NCBI GenBank assembly: GCA_964525555.1
Contig: CAZGHN010000001.1
Coordinates: 248,001-312,000 of the forward strand
Direction of reading: 5' to 3'
Source: JAFGHJ01 sp964525555
GTDB lineage: Bacteria > Hydrothermota > UBA3072
DNA length: 64,000 bases
Within the stretch, counting starts at the first letter, position 1. Every line of letters begins with the position of its first letter. Below are positions 43,415 to 50,527 of this stretch, one piece after another. The position numbers and the translations under genes were made by a program. The notes beneath the pieces are model-generated. The model did not search any database and was not told where the DNA came from. It worked only from the letters and a program-made list of their open reading frames with translations.

Positions 43415-44221
43415 TCACTTTGCTAAGACAAAATATGCACTTGTTGGCCCAAATTTTTCCAATATAGTTACTCTGTGATATCCTGTGTTCCATGCAAAAA
43501 GCCAACTTAAAATAGCATCTAAGATGGTTAAAACATTATTATTGTATATTGCGAAACCAAGCTTACATGTAATCTTCGGCAACAATGGAAAACCACATAA
43601 CGATCTTTTTTTTATCTTGAACCCTGACTTCTTAATTATCTCTTCAAATATACCTAAGGGTATCCCCCTCTCTCTCTTAGTTAAATGTAGCCTAGGTTTA
43701 TTCCAATCACCCATAGATGTTATTGACTCTCGAATGAGCATAATGCCACCTTTTTTTAGACATCTAAAACACTCACTCATCACATAGGACACATTTGGAA
43801 TATGGTGCATCACACCTAAACTAGTAATCAGATCAAAACTTTGATCTTCAAAGGACATAGTCCCATCTATATTCGGTCTTTTGTATACACAAGGTGTACC
43901 ATTAATATTATTAATTCCGGAAAAAGCATCAGAGGGATCTAGGATAGTTATAGAACCAATCTGTTTCGATATTGGAATAAATTCGTCTCCATATGCGCTA
44001 CCTATTCCTAGTGCTTTCTTAAATCGTCGGTTGCCTAAATACTTATAGCCATGTAAACGGTCCAATTGGTGACGCTCATAATAATATTTATCCCTATCTT
44101 TCGCTCCAAGATTGGCATATCCCTCTTTTTCATCATTGAACCACTCGGTGATCTGATCAATGCAGAAGTCATCCCCATAGAGCTTTCTACCAGATAGATA
44201 TACATTTATATCTTCAGGCAT
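43415..44221 (-). CDS. Class I SAM-dependent methyltransferase
   Basis: 268 residues. SAM-binding motif I reads ALGIGSAYGDEF (a GxGxxxG variant), followed by ILDPSDAF, the motif IV/post-I block DLITSLGVMHHIPN and CLKKGGIMLIRE. The N-terminus contains WFNDEKEGYANLG. This is Methyltransf_11-like, common in polysaccharide loci for sugar O-methylation. Substrate unknown. A GAAAGGAG site lies before the ATG. Confidence 0.88.
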   Translation of the reverse strand: MPEDINVYLSGRKLYGDDFCIDQITEWFNDEKEGYANLGAKDRDKYYYERHQLDRLHGYKYLGNRRFKKALGIGSAYGDEFIPISKQIGSITILDPSDAFSGINNINGTPCVYKRPNIDGTMSFEDQSFDLITSLGVMHHIPNVSYVMSECFRCLKKGGIMLIRESITSMGDWNKPRLHLTKRERGIPLGIFEEIIKKSGFKIKKRSLCGFPLLPKITCKLGFAIYNNNVLTILDAILSWLFAWNTGYHRVTILEKFGPTSAYFVLAK

Positions 44222-44333
44222 ATATAACTCCTTTCAATAAAGCCTAACATATGAGCTGAGCTGCCCTTGGAAAAAAATAGTTACACATCCCTATGCTTTG
44301 ATGTCTTCTAATGAACATTAAATTCCTTTTGAA

Positions 44334-44507
44334 TTATTCCAAAAAATCAAAAACGCCAGCACTTATAGAAAAATCACTCCAGGAACTTCCCCTTTGCTTC
44401 AAAAGCCCTTTCCTATCCTTAATAAAAGCAACAAAATCATAAATTCCATCTGTTAAAGATTCGGGAAGTCTTTCCATTTCTTTGATAAGTTGCTTTTTAC
44501 TTTTCAT
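44334..44507 (-). CDS. Small DUF2281/VapB-like antitoxin-type protein
   Basis: 57 residues, AAAGGAG site seven bases before the ATG. The sequence MKSKKQLIKEMERLPESL then DGIYDFVAFIKDRK and a short tail SSWSDFSISAGVFDFLE matches the pattern of small DUF2281-type proteins (helix with RLPE, then YDFVxFLK), often antitoxins beside a VapC/RelE toxin. No partner toxin gene is seen on either side. A TTGACA lies about 15-17 bases upstream of a TATATT/TATTAG -10 near 44541-44568. Confidence 0.55.
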   Translation of the reverse strand: MKSKKQLIKEMERLPESLTDGIYDFVAFIKDRKGLLKQRGSSWSDFSISAGVFDFLE

Positions 44508-44569
44508 TACTATCTCCTTTTTGTACTTTTGCTAAATTAACTAATATACCCTGCATTGTCAATTGTCAA

Positions 44570-44970
44570 GAGTTTCCTTCTACCACTTTTTCACTCTTTC
44601 CAACCCTCACTTTTTTCAATCTGTTGTTTCATGTAATTAGTGTCATTTGTTGTGAAACTTAGCTCTTCGCCTTTAGCCTTTTGCTGTTGGCCAAAAAATA
44701 ATTATCTTTTTTTCTCTGTACTGTGCCTCCGTGTGAGATTATTGGGGGGTCGGGGGTTGAATTTTAAAAAACTATATATATTTTTCTCTGTGAGTCTTTG
44801 TTCCTCTGTATTCTCTATGGTAATTCTTTGGATTTGGGTTTTGGGATTTAGGATTGAATAGTGAAAAAAGCTACAGGTTCTACATAGTCTACATGTGAAA
44901 AGATTTGTGAGGTGGGACGGGTTTTACACAACAAAAAAATCCTGTGTTAATCTTGTAAAATCGCGTGGTT
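44570..44970. repeat. Intergenic repeat mosaic
   Basis: A gap of about 480 bases between the small antitoxin-like gene and the UDP-sugar dehydrogenase. 44643-44700 is a copy of the 20386-20439 module. It is followed by CTCTGTACTGTGCCTCC, GGGGTTGAATTTTAAAA, TCTGTGAGTCTTTGTTCCTCTGTATTCTC and TTGGGTTTTGGGATTTAGGATT words that echo the gaps at 46.5, 48.5, 50.2 and 61.7 kb. No coding signal. Confidence 0.6.
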
Positions 44971-44985
44971 CCTGTTTGGGTGTGG

Positions 44986-46284
44986 CTATGCCCTGAAAAT
45001 TTTATGGCTTCTGATGCCAGAGAGAGCGTTGCGTGTGTCCACAACGATTGAAGAATTATCGACAATATTTTGATAATCGATATTAGAGTGGGCAGTAACA
45101 ATAATAACAGCATCTTGTTCCTTTAGAAGTTCTTCTGTTAATTTCACTGAACTCATAACCAAATCTGTCTGCCTGAGGTCATAAATTTCGGGAATGTATG
45201 GGTCATAATAAGACACCTCTGCTCCACCATCTTTAAGAAGTTCTATTATTCTTATACCCGGAGACTCCCTGGAATCATCGATATCTTTCTTATACGCAAC
45301 ACCTACAACCAGAACTTTTGAACCTTTAAGAGATTTTTTACTTTTATTTAAAGCGGATATAGTCTTTTCTATTACATAAGCCGGCATCATTGTGTTAATT
45401 TCTCCGGCAAGTTCAATGAATTTGGTATTTATACCATATTTTCGAGCTTTCCATGAAAGATAAAAAGGATCGATAGGTATACAATGGCCCCCAAGTCCAG
45501 GACCAGGATAAAAAGGTGTAAAACCAAAAGGTTTTGTTTTTGCCGATTCAATTACCTCCCATACGTTTATGCCCATTTTATCAAATATAATCTTCAGCTC
45601 ATTTACAAGAGCAATATTCACGGAACGATAAGTATTCTCTAATATCTTTGTTGCCTCGGCAACTTCGGCAGATGAAACCTCCACGATTTCATCAAAAACG
45701 TTCTTATAAATCTCAACAACTTTTCTTCTTGATTGTTCGCTAACTCCTCCGATTACTTTCGGGATATTTTTAGTATTAAATTTTTCATTACCCGGATCTT
45801 CCCTCTCAGGTGAAAAAGCAAGATAAAAATTCTTATCCAATTTATTTCCCATATTTTCGAATATGGGAAGCAATATCTCCCTCGTTGTTCCGGGATAAAC
45901 CGTAGATTCAAGAACGACTATAGATCCCTGTTTCAAATTTTCGGCTACTGATCTCGACGAATTTTCAACAAAGGTTAAATCAGGCTGACGATATTTATCA
46001 AGCGGAGTCGGGACGCAAATAGATACTAAATCCACTTCGTTTAAAAGCAAAAAATCGGTAGTAGCACTAAAATAACCTGAACTAAAAAGATTTTTTACCC
46101 TATCTTCTTTTATGTGCTTTAAATATATTTCCCCTCTGGAAAGCTTGTCGATCTTCTTAACATCAATGTCAAAACCGATTGTTTTGTAACCTGAACGGAC
46201 AAATTCCATTGCAAGAGGCAACCCAACATAGCCTAAACCAATCACTCCAAGAACTTTTTCGCCTCTTTCCTTATTACCTTTCAT
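44986..46284 (-). CDS. UDP-sugar 6-dehydrogenase (UDP-GlcNAc/UDP-ManNAc type, WbpA/WecC-like)
   Basis: 432 residues. NAD-dependent oxidation of a UDP-hexose to a uronate for polysaccharide synthesis. An N-terminal Rossmann domain (VLGVIGLGYVGLPLAMEFVRSGY) is followed by STVYPGTT and the central domain with catalytic cysteine in PGPGLGGHCIPIDPFYLSWKA, which favours the UDP-HexNAc dehydrogenases. The C-terminal UDP-binding domain reads VLVVGVAYKKDIDDSRESPG. The ten residues before the Rossmann start are lysine/glutamate-rich. The expected transcription start coincides with the ATG. Confidence 0.93.
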   Translation of the reverse strand: MKGNKERGEKVLGVIGLGYVGLPLAMEFVRSGYKTIGFDIDVKKIDKLSRGEIYLKHIKEDRVKNLFSSGYFSATTDFLLLNEVDLVSICVPTPLDKYRQPDLTFVENSSRSVAENLKQGSIVVLESTVYPGTTREILLPIFENMGNKLDKNFYLAFSPEREDPGNEKFNTKNIPKVIGGVSEQSRRKVVEIYKNVFDEIVEVSSAEVAEATKILENTYRSVNIALVNELKIIFDKMGINVWEVIESAKTKPFGFTPFYPGPGLGGHCIPIDPFYLSWKARKYGINTKFIELAGEINTMMPAYVIEKTISALNKSKKSLKGSKVLVVGVAYKKDIDDSRESPGIRIIELLKDGGAEVSYYDPYIPEIYDLRQTDLVMSSVKLTEELLKEQDAVIIVTAHSNIDYQNIVDNSSIVVDTRNALSGIRSHKIFRA

Positions 46285-46290
46285 AAAATT

Positions 46291-46318
46291 AATATACTGT
46301 TACTTTACTATGTGTCAA
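46291..46318 (-). promoter_or_regulatory. Promoter for the UDP-sugar dehydrogenase (leaderless type)
   Basis: Minus strand: -35 TTGACA (46313-46318), 16-bp spacer, -10 TATATT (46291-46296). Only six bases separate the -10 from the ATG at 46284. Confidence 0.8.
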
Positions 46319-46329
46319 GACTAATAATC

Positions 46330-46620
46330 TCACCACACTTCACCTACCTAACCACATAGTTGGGACGTTAGGCGGTTAGATCGTTAGGTAGTTTAAAAAA
46401 ACAATTACGAACCAACGACCCCACGATCCAACAAACCAACTATTAGAATTTGGGACCCGGCACCTGGTACCTAATATTCACCAAAGAGAACATAGAGATT
46501 TTTTGCCGTCAGCTGTCAGCTTTCTTTAACTCACACAAAGACTACAAAGGACACAAAGCTTTTTATTTTTTCAAGCTAGCAGCCAAAGGCGAAGAGCTCA
46601 TTCTCAAAATATACTATACA
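46330..46620. repeat. Intergenic repeat mosaic
   Basis: The gap between divergent genes holds repeated GTTAGG words (46362-46390) and ACCAACGACCCCACGATCC. A module at 46478-46522 matches 61693-61752 (ACATAGAGATTTTT then GCCGTCAGCTGTCAGCT). CACAAAGACTACAAAGG words follow, then a reverse copy of the AGCTCTTCGCCTTTGGC module (46572-46600, complement). No gene is supported. Confidence 0.65.
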
Positions 46621-46663
46621 ATTAACACGAAAGAATCTTTCTCAACAAATTTTTTCTTGCTAC

Positions 46664-46691
46664 TTGACAGGTTTACCGATTCAATTATCAT
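46664..46691 (+). promoter_or_regulatory. Promoter for the asparagine-synthase-like gene (leaderless type)
   Basis: -35 TTGACA (46664-46669), 16-bp spacer, -10 TATCAT (46686-46691). Nine bases separate the -10 from the ATG at 46701, with no ribosome-binding site. Confidence 0.75.
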
Positions 46692-46700
46692 AATAACCTC

Positions 46701-48431
46701 ATGGGTTGTTTATTCGGTTACTACGGCAAGAATGTTAAAAAGGCAACCAAATTTGTTGAATCATTAGATATCAAACCACTGCATACCTTAAAAAGAAATA
46801 ATTTATTTATAACTTTCGGCGGAATTCCAGAAACTTGTATAGTAAATGTTAAAAAGGATTCCGGCTGGGCTGTTCTTGGTTTAGGTATACTATCAAAGGA
46901 GAATAGCTCAAAGATTATGAACGAAAAAGAATGGAAACAAGTTTTAAAGGATACAAAAAATCTAAATAAAAAAATAAACGGTCATTATATATTAGTAAAA
47001 TGGGGAAAAAATAGCCTACATTTTATTTCCGATCCCCTAGGTCTTCGGACTCTTTACTATTACAGTAAAAAGGAAGAAAAAGTATTTTCTACTCGTCTTG
47101 ATTGGATAGCTAATTTTAAAAAATCATGCTCGATAGATTTCGAAACATTCGGTTCTTCCTGGCTAAGCTACAATAATCTTTCTCATAATCCGATAATAAA
47201 AGACATAAAAAGTATAGGCCCTGGAGGAAAAATATCGATAACAGAAGGGGAATTAAAAGTTACAAGAGAAGAGTGGTTCCCTTCCTTTAAAAGTTATAAT
47301 TTTTTAGAATTAGAAAAAAGACTGAAAAGCGCCTTAAACCTGGAACCATTTGAGGATAAAATTCTCACCCTCGGACTATCCGGAGGATTTGACTCCAGAA
47401 TGCTACTCTCCGTTTTATTTCCCTCTAAACCAGTAAACTATAAAAGACCTGTATGGACTGTTACACTCGGAGAAAAAGGAAATCCTGATGTTGAGATAGC
47501 AAAAAGAATCACAAAAGATTTACAAATTCCTCATAAACATTTGGGGAAAAAAATAACTTATGACGATGAATTTCTTTCTAATCTTCACTCTTACATTTCT
47601 CAAAGTAATATAATAGAACCTGCTTCAAGCTATCAAAACTTAAGGTATTTTTCATACGAATATTTTAAGAACAAGATATTTATCGATGGCGCATTTGGAG
47701 GAATTGCAAGAAGAGCCCAGCATAATCGACTCTTAAAATTCGGATATAAAGGATTAAAGAAAAAAAATCCTGCGTTAATATATAAACACATAGAGCTTCA
47801 AAGGGGTACAATCTTCCGGGATAAATACATGGAAAAAATGAAGAAAGGTACATTTGTACAAATTGGAGATTTATTGGAAAGATTACCTTCAGTGAAAGAA
47901 ATTGGTTGTGAGAATTTTGTCGATTTATTAACGATCAAAACCAGACCTCCCAACTATTCAAGCGCAGAACAAACAAGGTTAGATAACCTCCTGATAAGCT
48001 ACATTCCTTTTCTACAAATAGATGTATTAGATACCGTATTCAGCATGAATTTATATTGGAGAGAAAATGGAAGATATTTCCGAAGAATCATTAGAAAATT
48101 TCGCCCGGAACTTGCAAAATATCCTGTTATAAAGGGCAACAACCAACTACCTTTCATCCTGCCAACATCAGCGTCCATAGCTTATGTAAAATTAAAAAAC
48201 AAGTTATTTTCGAGTTATAAGAAGGACTTCAGAATAGATTTTTATCACCAATACAAAAATCATATATTAGAGCTTCTCGGTTCAAACGATTTTAAAAATT
48301 TTTCTCCATATAATCACAAAGAAATAAAAAGCATATTAAAAGACTTCTATTCAGGAGCAACGGATAATATAAATAAAGTGGATTGGTGGTATACTTTTGA
48401 AATATGGAGAAGAAAATTAGGGATAGAATAA
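46701..48431 (+). CDS. Asparagine synthase-like protein with displaced N-terminal cysteine
   Basis: 576 residues. An N-terminal class II amidotransferase-like domain (1-190; FISDPLGLRTLYYY) is followed by an asparagine-synthase ATP-pyrophosphatase domain with the PP-loop LGLSGGFDSRMLL and GAFGGIARRAQ. In glutamine-dependent enzymes the protein starts M-C-G so that Cys becomes N-terminal. Here it starts M-G-C-L-F-G, placing Cys at position 3. The glutaminase is therefore probably inactive or needs unusual processing. Such proteins are frequent in capsule/O-antigen loci and may amidate a uronic acid. The adjacent UDP-sugar dehydrogenase would supply the uronate (inference). Confidence 0.85.
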   Translation: MGCLFGYYGKNVKKATKFVESLDIKPLHTLKRNNLFITFGGIPETCIVNVKKDSGWAVLGLGILSKENSSKIMNEKEWKQVLKDTKNLNKKINGHYILVKWGKNSLHFISDPLGLRTLYYYSKKEEKVFSTRLDWIANFKKSCSIDFETFGSSWLSYNNLSHNPIIKDIKSIGPGGKISITEGELKVTREEWFPSFKSYNFLELEKRLKSALNLEPFEDKILTLGLSGGFDSRMLLSVLFPSKPVNYKRPVWTVTLGEKGNPDVEIAKRITKDLQIPHKHLGKKITYDDEFLSNLHSYISQSNIIEPASSYQNLRYFSYEYFKNKIFIDGAFGGIARRAQHNRLLKFGYKGLKKKNPALIYKHIELQRGTIFRDKYMEKMKKGTFVQIGDLLERLPSVKEIGCENFVDLLTIKTRPPNYSSAEQTRLDNLLISYIPFLQIDVLDTVFSMNLYWRENGRYFRRIIRKFRPELAKYPVIKGNNQLPFILPTSASIAYVKLKNKLFSSYKKDFRIDFYHQYKNHILELLGSNDFKNFSPYNHKEIKSILKDFYSGATDNINKVDWWYTFEIWRRKLGIE

Positions 48432-48465
48432 GACTAAATTGCTTAGAAAATCTTCTTGGTCCTTC

Positions 48466-48485
48466 GCTTTTTGTTCGCAAAAAGC
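48466..48485 (+). terminator. Hairpin with TTCG tetraloop after the asparagine-synthase-like gene
   Basis: Perfect 8-bp stem GCTTTTTG/CAAAAAGC closed by a TTCG loop, starting 35 bases after the stop codon. It lacks a following T-run, so it may be a processing or stability hairpin rather than an efficient terminator. Confidence 0.5.
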
Positions 48486-48528
48486 AAAATAATTGTCTTT
48501 ATGTCACTGTGTTAATATCAGGGATTAG

Positions 48529-48657
48529 GATTTGGTTTTGACTTTTGACTTTGGACTTAGGACATTGGATTTTGGACTAAGTTTTAACTTACCACTTAAT
48601 CCTTAAATTCTGAACTGCTACCTTGTATTTCTTCTAATCCTATAAAGTTCTTTGTGA
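48529..48657 (+). repeat. Left arm of ~130-bp inverted repeat flanking the methyltransferase pair
   Basis: Aligned by eye, this stretch matches the complement of 50122-50245 at about 90% over roughly 110 aligned bases. It includes an uninterrupted run from GGACTAAGTTTTAACTTACC to the AATCC that follows. The left arm has a six-base internal duplication (TTTTGAC twice) absent on the right. It lies between the asparagine-synthase-like gene and the methyltransferase promoter. Confidence 0.85.
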
Positions 48658-48700
48658 CCTTGGTGTGAGAATATATTTTCGAGAGTGGGGGGTTTTAAGC

Positions 48701-48728
48701 TTGACAGCAAAGACTAATAATCTAACTT
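48701..48728 (+). promoter_or_regulatory. Promoter for the methyltransferase pair (leaderless type)
   Basis: -35 TTGACA (48701-48706), 16-bp spacer, -10 TAACTT (48723-48728). Seven bases separate the -10 from the ATG at 48736. It lies just inside the left inverted-repeat arm. Confidence 0.65.
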
Positions 48729-48735
48729 TCTATCA

Positions 48736-49239
48736 ATGAAAGAAAAATTTTCTTCCATACCATTTTTTGGACCTGACAAAAAAGTAATCGATATAGGATG
48801 CTGGGATAATATCGAACCTTCAATAACACTTGCGTCAAACGGAACTATTGTCTTTGCAATAGACCGATATCAAAAAATGTCGGAATTTAAGGAAAAACTA
48901 CTTAATTCGGTTGCAAATAATGAAGTCAGTAAAGAGATTTCGGATAATATCATTCCTTTAAAAGCAAACGCAGTAAACCTACCTTTCCCCGACCAATGTA
49001 TTGATGGAATACTTTTCCTGTATTCCGTATCCTGGCTCGAGCAGTTCGGAACAGAACCCCTAATTGCTTACAAAGAAGCAATGCGAGTTCTAAAAGACGA
49101 TGGCTTGATAATTATAACTGAATCGAATATAAAGCGAGCTGAGATTCAGGAAAAATTCTTGAATACCATGATAAAAACCGAAAGAAACGGCAATATCGTT
49201 ATTGGAAAAAAATTCAACCCTGAAGAAAAACTTTTCTAA
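48736..49239 (+). CDS. Class I SAM-dependent methyltransferase (short, possibly 3'-truncated)
   Basis: 167 residues. Motif I reads KKVIDIGCWDNIEPSITLA, followed by IDRYQKMSEF, CIDGILFLYSVSWLEQFG and EAMRVLKDDGLIIITES. It lacks the C-terminal strands usual for Methyltransf_11 enzymes. Its last 28 bases (49208-49235) are duplicated at 50085-50112 beyond the next gene. From that second copy the same frame continues for another 15 codons. This suggests the 3' end was displaced when the second methyltransferase gene arrived. Confidence 0.75.
   Translation: MKEKFSSIPFFGPDKKVIDIGCWDNIEPSITLASNGTIVFAIDRYQKMSEFKEKLLNSVANNEVSKEISDNIIPLKANAVNLPFPDQCIDGILFLYSVSWLEQFGTEPLIAYKEAMRVLKDDGLIIITESNIKRAEIQEKFLNTMIKTERNGNIVIGKKFNPEEKLF
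49208..49235 (+). repeat. 28-bp direct repeat, copy 1
   Basis: Core TTCAACCCTGAAGAAAAACT with flanking A and T runs, identical to 50085-50112. It sits inside the 3' end of the first methyltransferase gene. The two copies bracket the second methyltransferase gene. Confidence 0.9.
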
Positions 49240-49257
49240 ACCAGCAAAAAAACTCAA

Positions 49258-50061
49258 ATGAAAAAAGACAAAGCAATTGAATATAATATCCGAGTCCATA
49301 ATAGAATCTATAAAAAATATGAGCAAATACATGGTGATATTTTTAGTGCTATAGAACAAGAACGTCTACGTAAACATCTATTGCTGGCGATTAAATATCT
49401 TAAAACATCTTCACCCCAAAAAGAAGCCCTCGACTTCGGCTGCGGCACAGGCAATCTTACACAACATTTGATTGCCTTAGGTTTTCATGTAGTTTCTGCG
49501 GATATCTCGGAAAAATTCCTTACATTTATTAAACAAAAATATAACCATACAGGTAAGTCAGAAACCTTGAAAATCAATGGACAAGATTTGTCAAATATTG
49601 AAGATAACATTTTTGATCTTGTTGCCACTTACTCTGTATTACATCATGTTCCGGATTATCTACGAATAATCAAAGAGATGGTTAGAGTAATTAAACCGGG
49701 GGGCATTATATATATCGATAATGAAGCGAATGAATCTTACTGGAATAGTAATGATTATGTCAAATTTCTACAATTAGCTCAACCTAAAAAAAGCTGGAAA
49801 AGATTTTTAAAACCGTCTAGTTATATCTATAAAATCTGTAAAATAATAAATCCGCGATTTGAATTATGGGGAGATATACACGTTTATCCAGATGACCATA
49901 TAGAGTGGAATAAAATTGAAGATATACTAACAAACAATAAATGTGAAATTGTTTTCAAAGAAGATTACTTGATGTATAAAAAAGAATATTCTTTCGACAT
50001 CTATCAAGCATATAAAAATAAAATAAGTGAGACACGAGTTTTAATTGCACGCAAGAAATGA
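49258..50061 (+). CDS. Class I SAM-dependent methyltransferase
   Basis: 267 residues. N-terminus NIRVHNRIYKKYEQIHGDIF, as in sugar/lipid methyltransferases. Motif I is LDFGCGTGNLTQHLIALGF, then VSADISEKFL, ATYSVLHHVPDYLRIIKEM and VIKPGGIIYIDNEAN. A C-terminal region of about 100 residues contains HVYPDDHIEWNKIEDIL. 18 bases follow the first methyltransferase stop. Probably methylates a sugar or lipid-linked glycan. It is flanked by a 28-bp direct repeat, suggesting a separate arrival. Confidence 0.88.
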   Translation: MKKDKAIEYNIRVHNRIYKKYEQIHGDIFSAIEQERLRKHLLLAIKYLKTSSPQKEALDFGCGTGNLTQHLIALGFHVVSADISEKFLTFIKQKYNHTGKSETLKINGQDLSNIEDNIFDLVATYSVLHHVPDYLRIIKEMVRVIKPGGIIYIDNEANESYWNSNDYVKFLQLAQPKKSWKRFLKPSSYIYKICKIINPRFELWGDIHVYPDDHIEWNKIEDILTNNKCEIVFKEDYLMYKKEYSFDIYQAYKNKISETRVLIARKK

Positions 50062-50084
50062 CTTTAGTCTTAGAAATCGAAAAG

Positions 50085-50112
50085 AAAAATTCAACCCTGA
50101 AGAAAAACTTTT
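50085..50112 (+). repeat. 28-bp direct repeat, copy 2
   Basis: Identical to 49208-49235. Read in the frame of the first methyltransferase it continues KLFQYSHKELYRI before a stop inside the right inverted-repeat arm. Confidence 0.9.
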
Positions 50113-50121
50113 TCAATATAG

Positions 50122-50245
50122 CCACAAAGAACTATATAGGATTAGAAGAAGTTCAAGATAGCAGTCCAGGATTTATGGATTAAGTGGTAAGTTAAAACTT
50201 AGTCCAAAGTCCAATGTCCTAAGTTCAAAGTCAAAACCAAAAACC
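50122..50245 (-). repeat. Right arm of ~130-bp inverted repeat
   Basis: Complement of the left arm at 48529-48657 (about 90% by eye). It begins only ten bases after the second direct-repeat copy. Confidence 0.85.
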
Positions 50246-50527
50246 AACCTCAAATCCAAACCCCCAATATTTAGACAGGATAAACACGGATACACACTGA
50301 TTAAAAAAACAAAAAAGTTCATGTTTGTTTAAAACCCAACCGACATCACAATAATAGAAAAATTGAAAAATGGAGAAATTGGGAAATGGTATAACTATTT
50401 TACTATTTTGCTATTCAACTATTCAACTCGGATTCGTAGAATCCATTTAATTGGACACAGATAAACATAGGATTTAAAAATATATATTTTTTTGATTCAA
50501 GACTCGTGACTCTAGATACCCAACTCA
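50246..50527. repeat. Intergenic repeat mosaic
   Basis: Follows the right inverted-repeat arm. It contains CAAATCCAAACCCCC and GATAAACACGGAT words. A module at 50392-50447 matches the complement of 20482-20535 at roughly 90% by eye. The gap ends in GACTCGTGACTC-type sequence. No gene is seen. Confidence 0.65.

Noticed and set aside
44640..44861. Plus-strand frame of 73 codons in the 44.7-kb gap
   Set aside because: Composed of repeat modules shared with other gaps, with low-complexity hydrophobic translation and no ribosome-binding site.
46450..46767. Plus-strand frame covering the gap and the start of the asparagine-synthase-like gene
   Set aside because: Made of intergenic repeat words read by chance and out of frame with the real gene.
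50085..50160. Continuation of the first methyltransferase frame after the second direct repeat, considered as a separate gene
   Set aside because: Too short, no start codon, and it ends inside the inverted-repeat arm. It is treated as a displaced 3' end.
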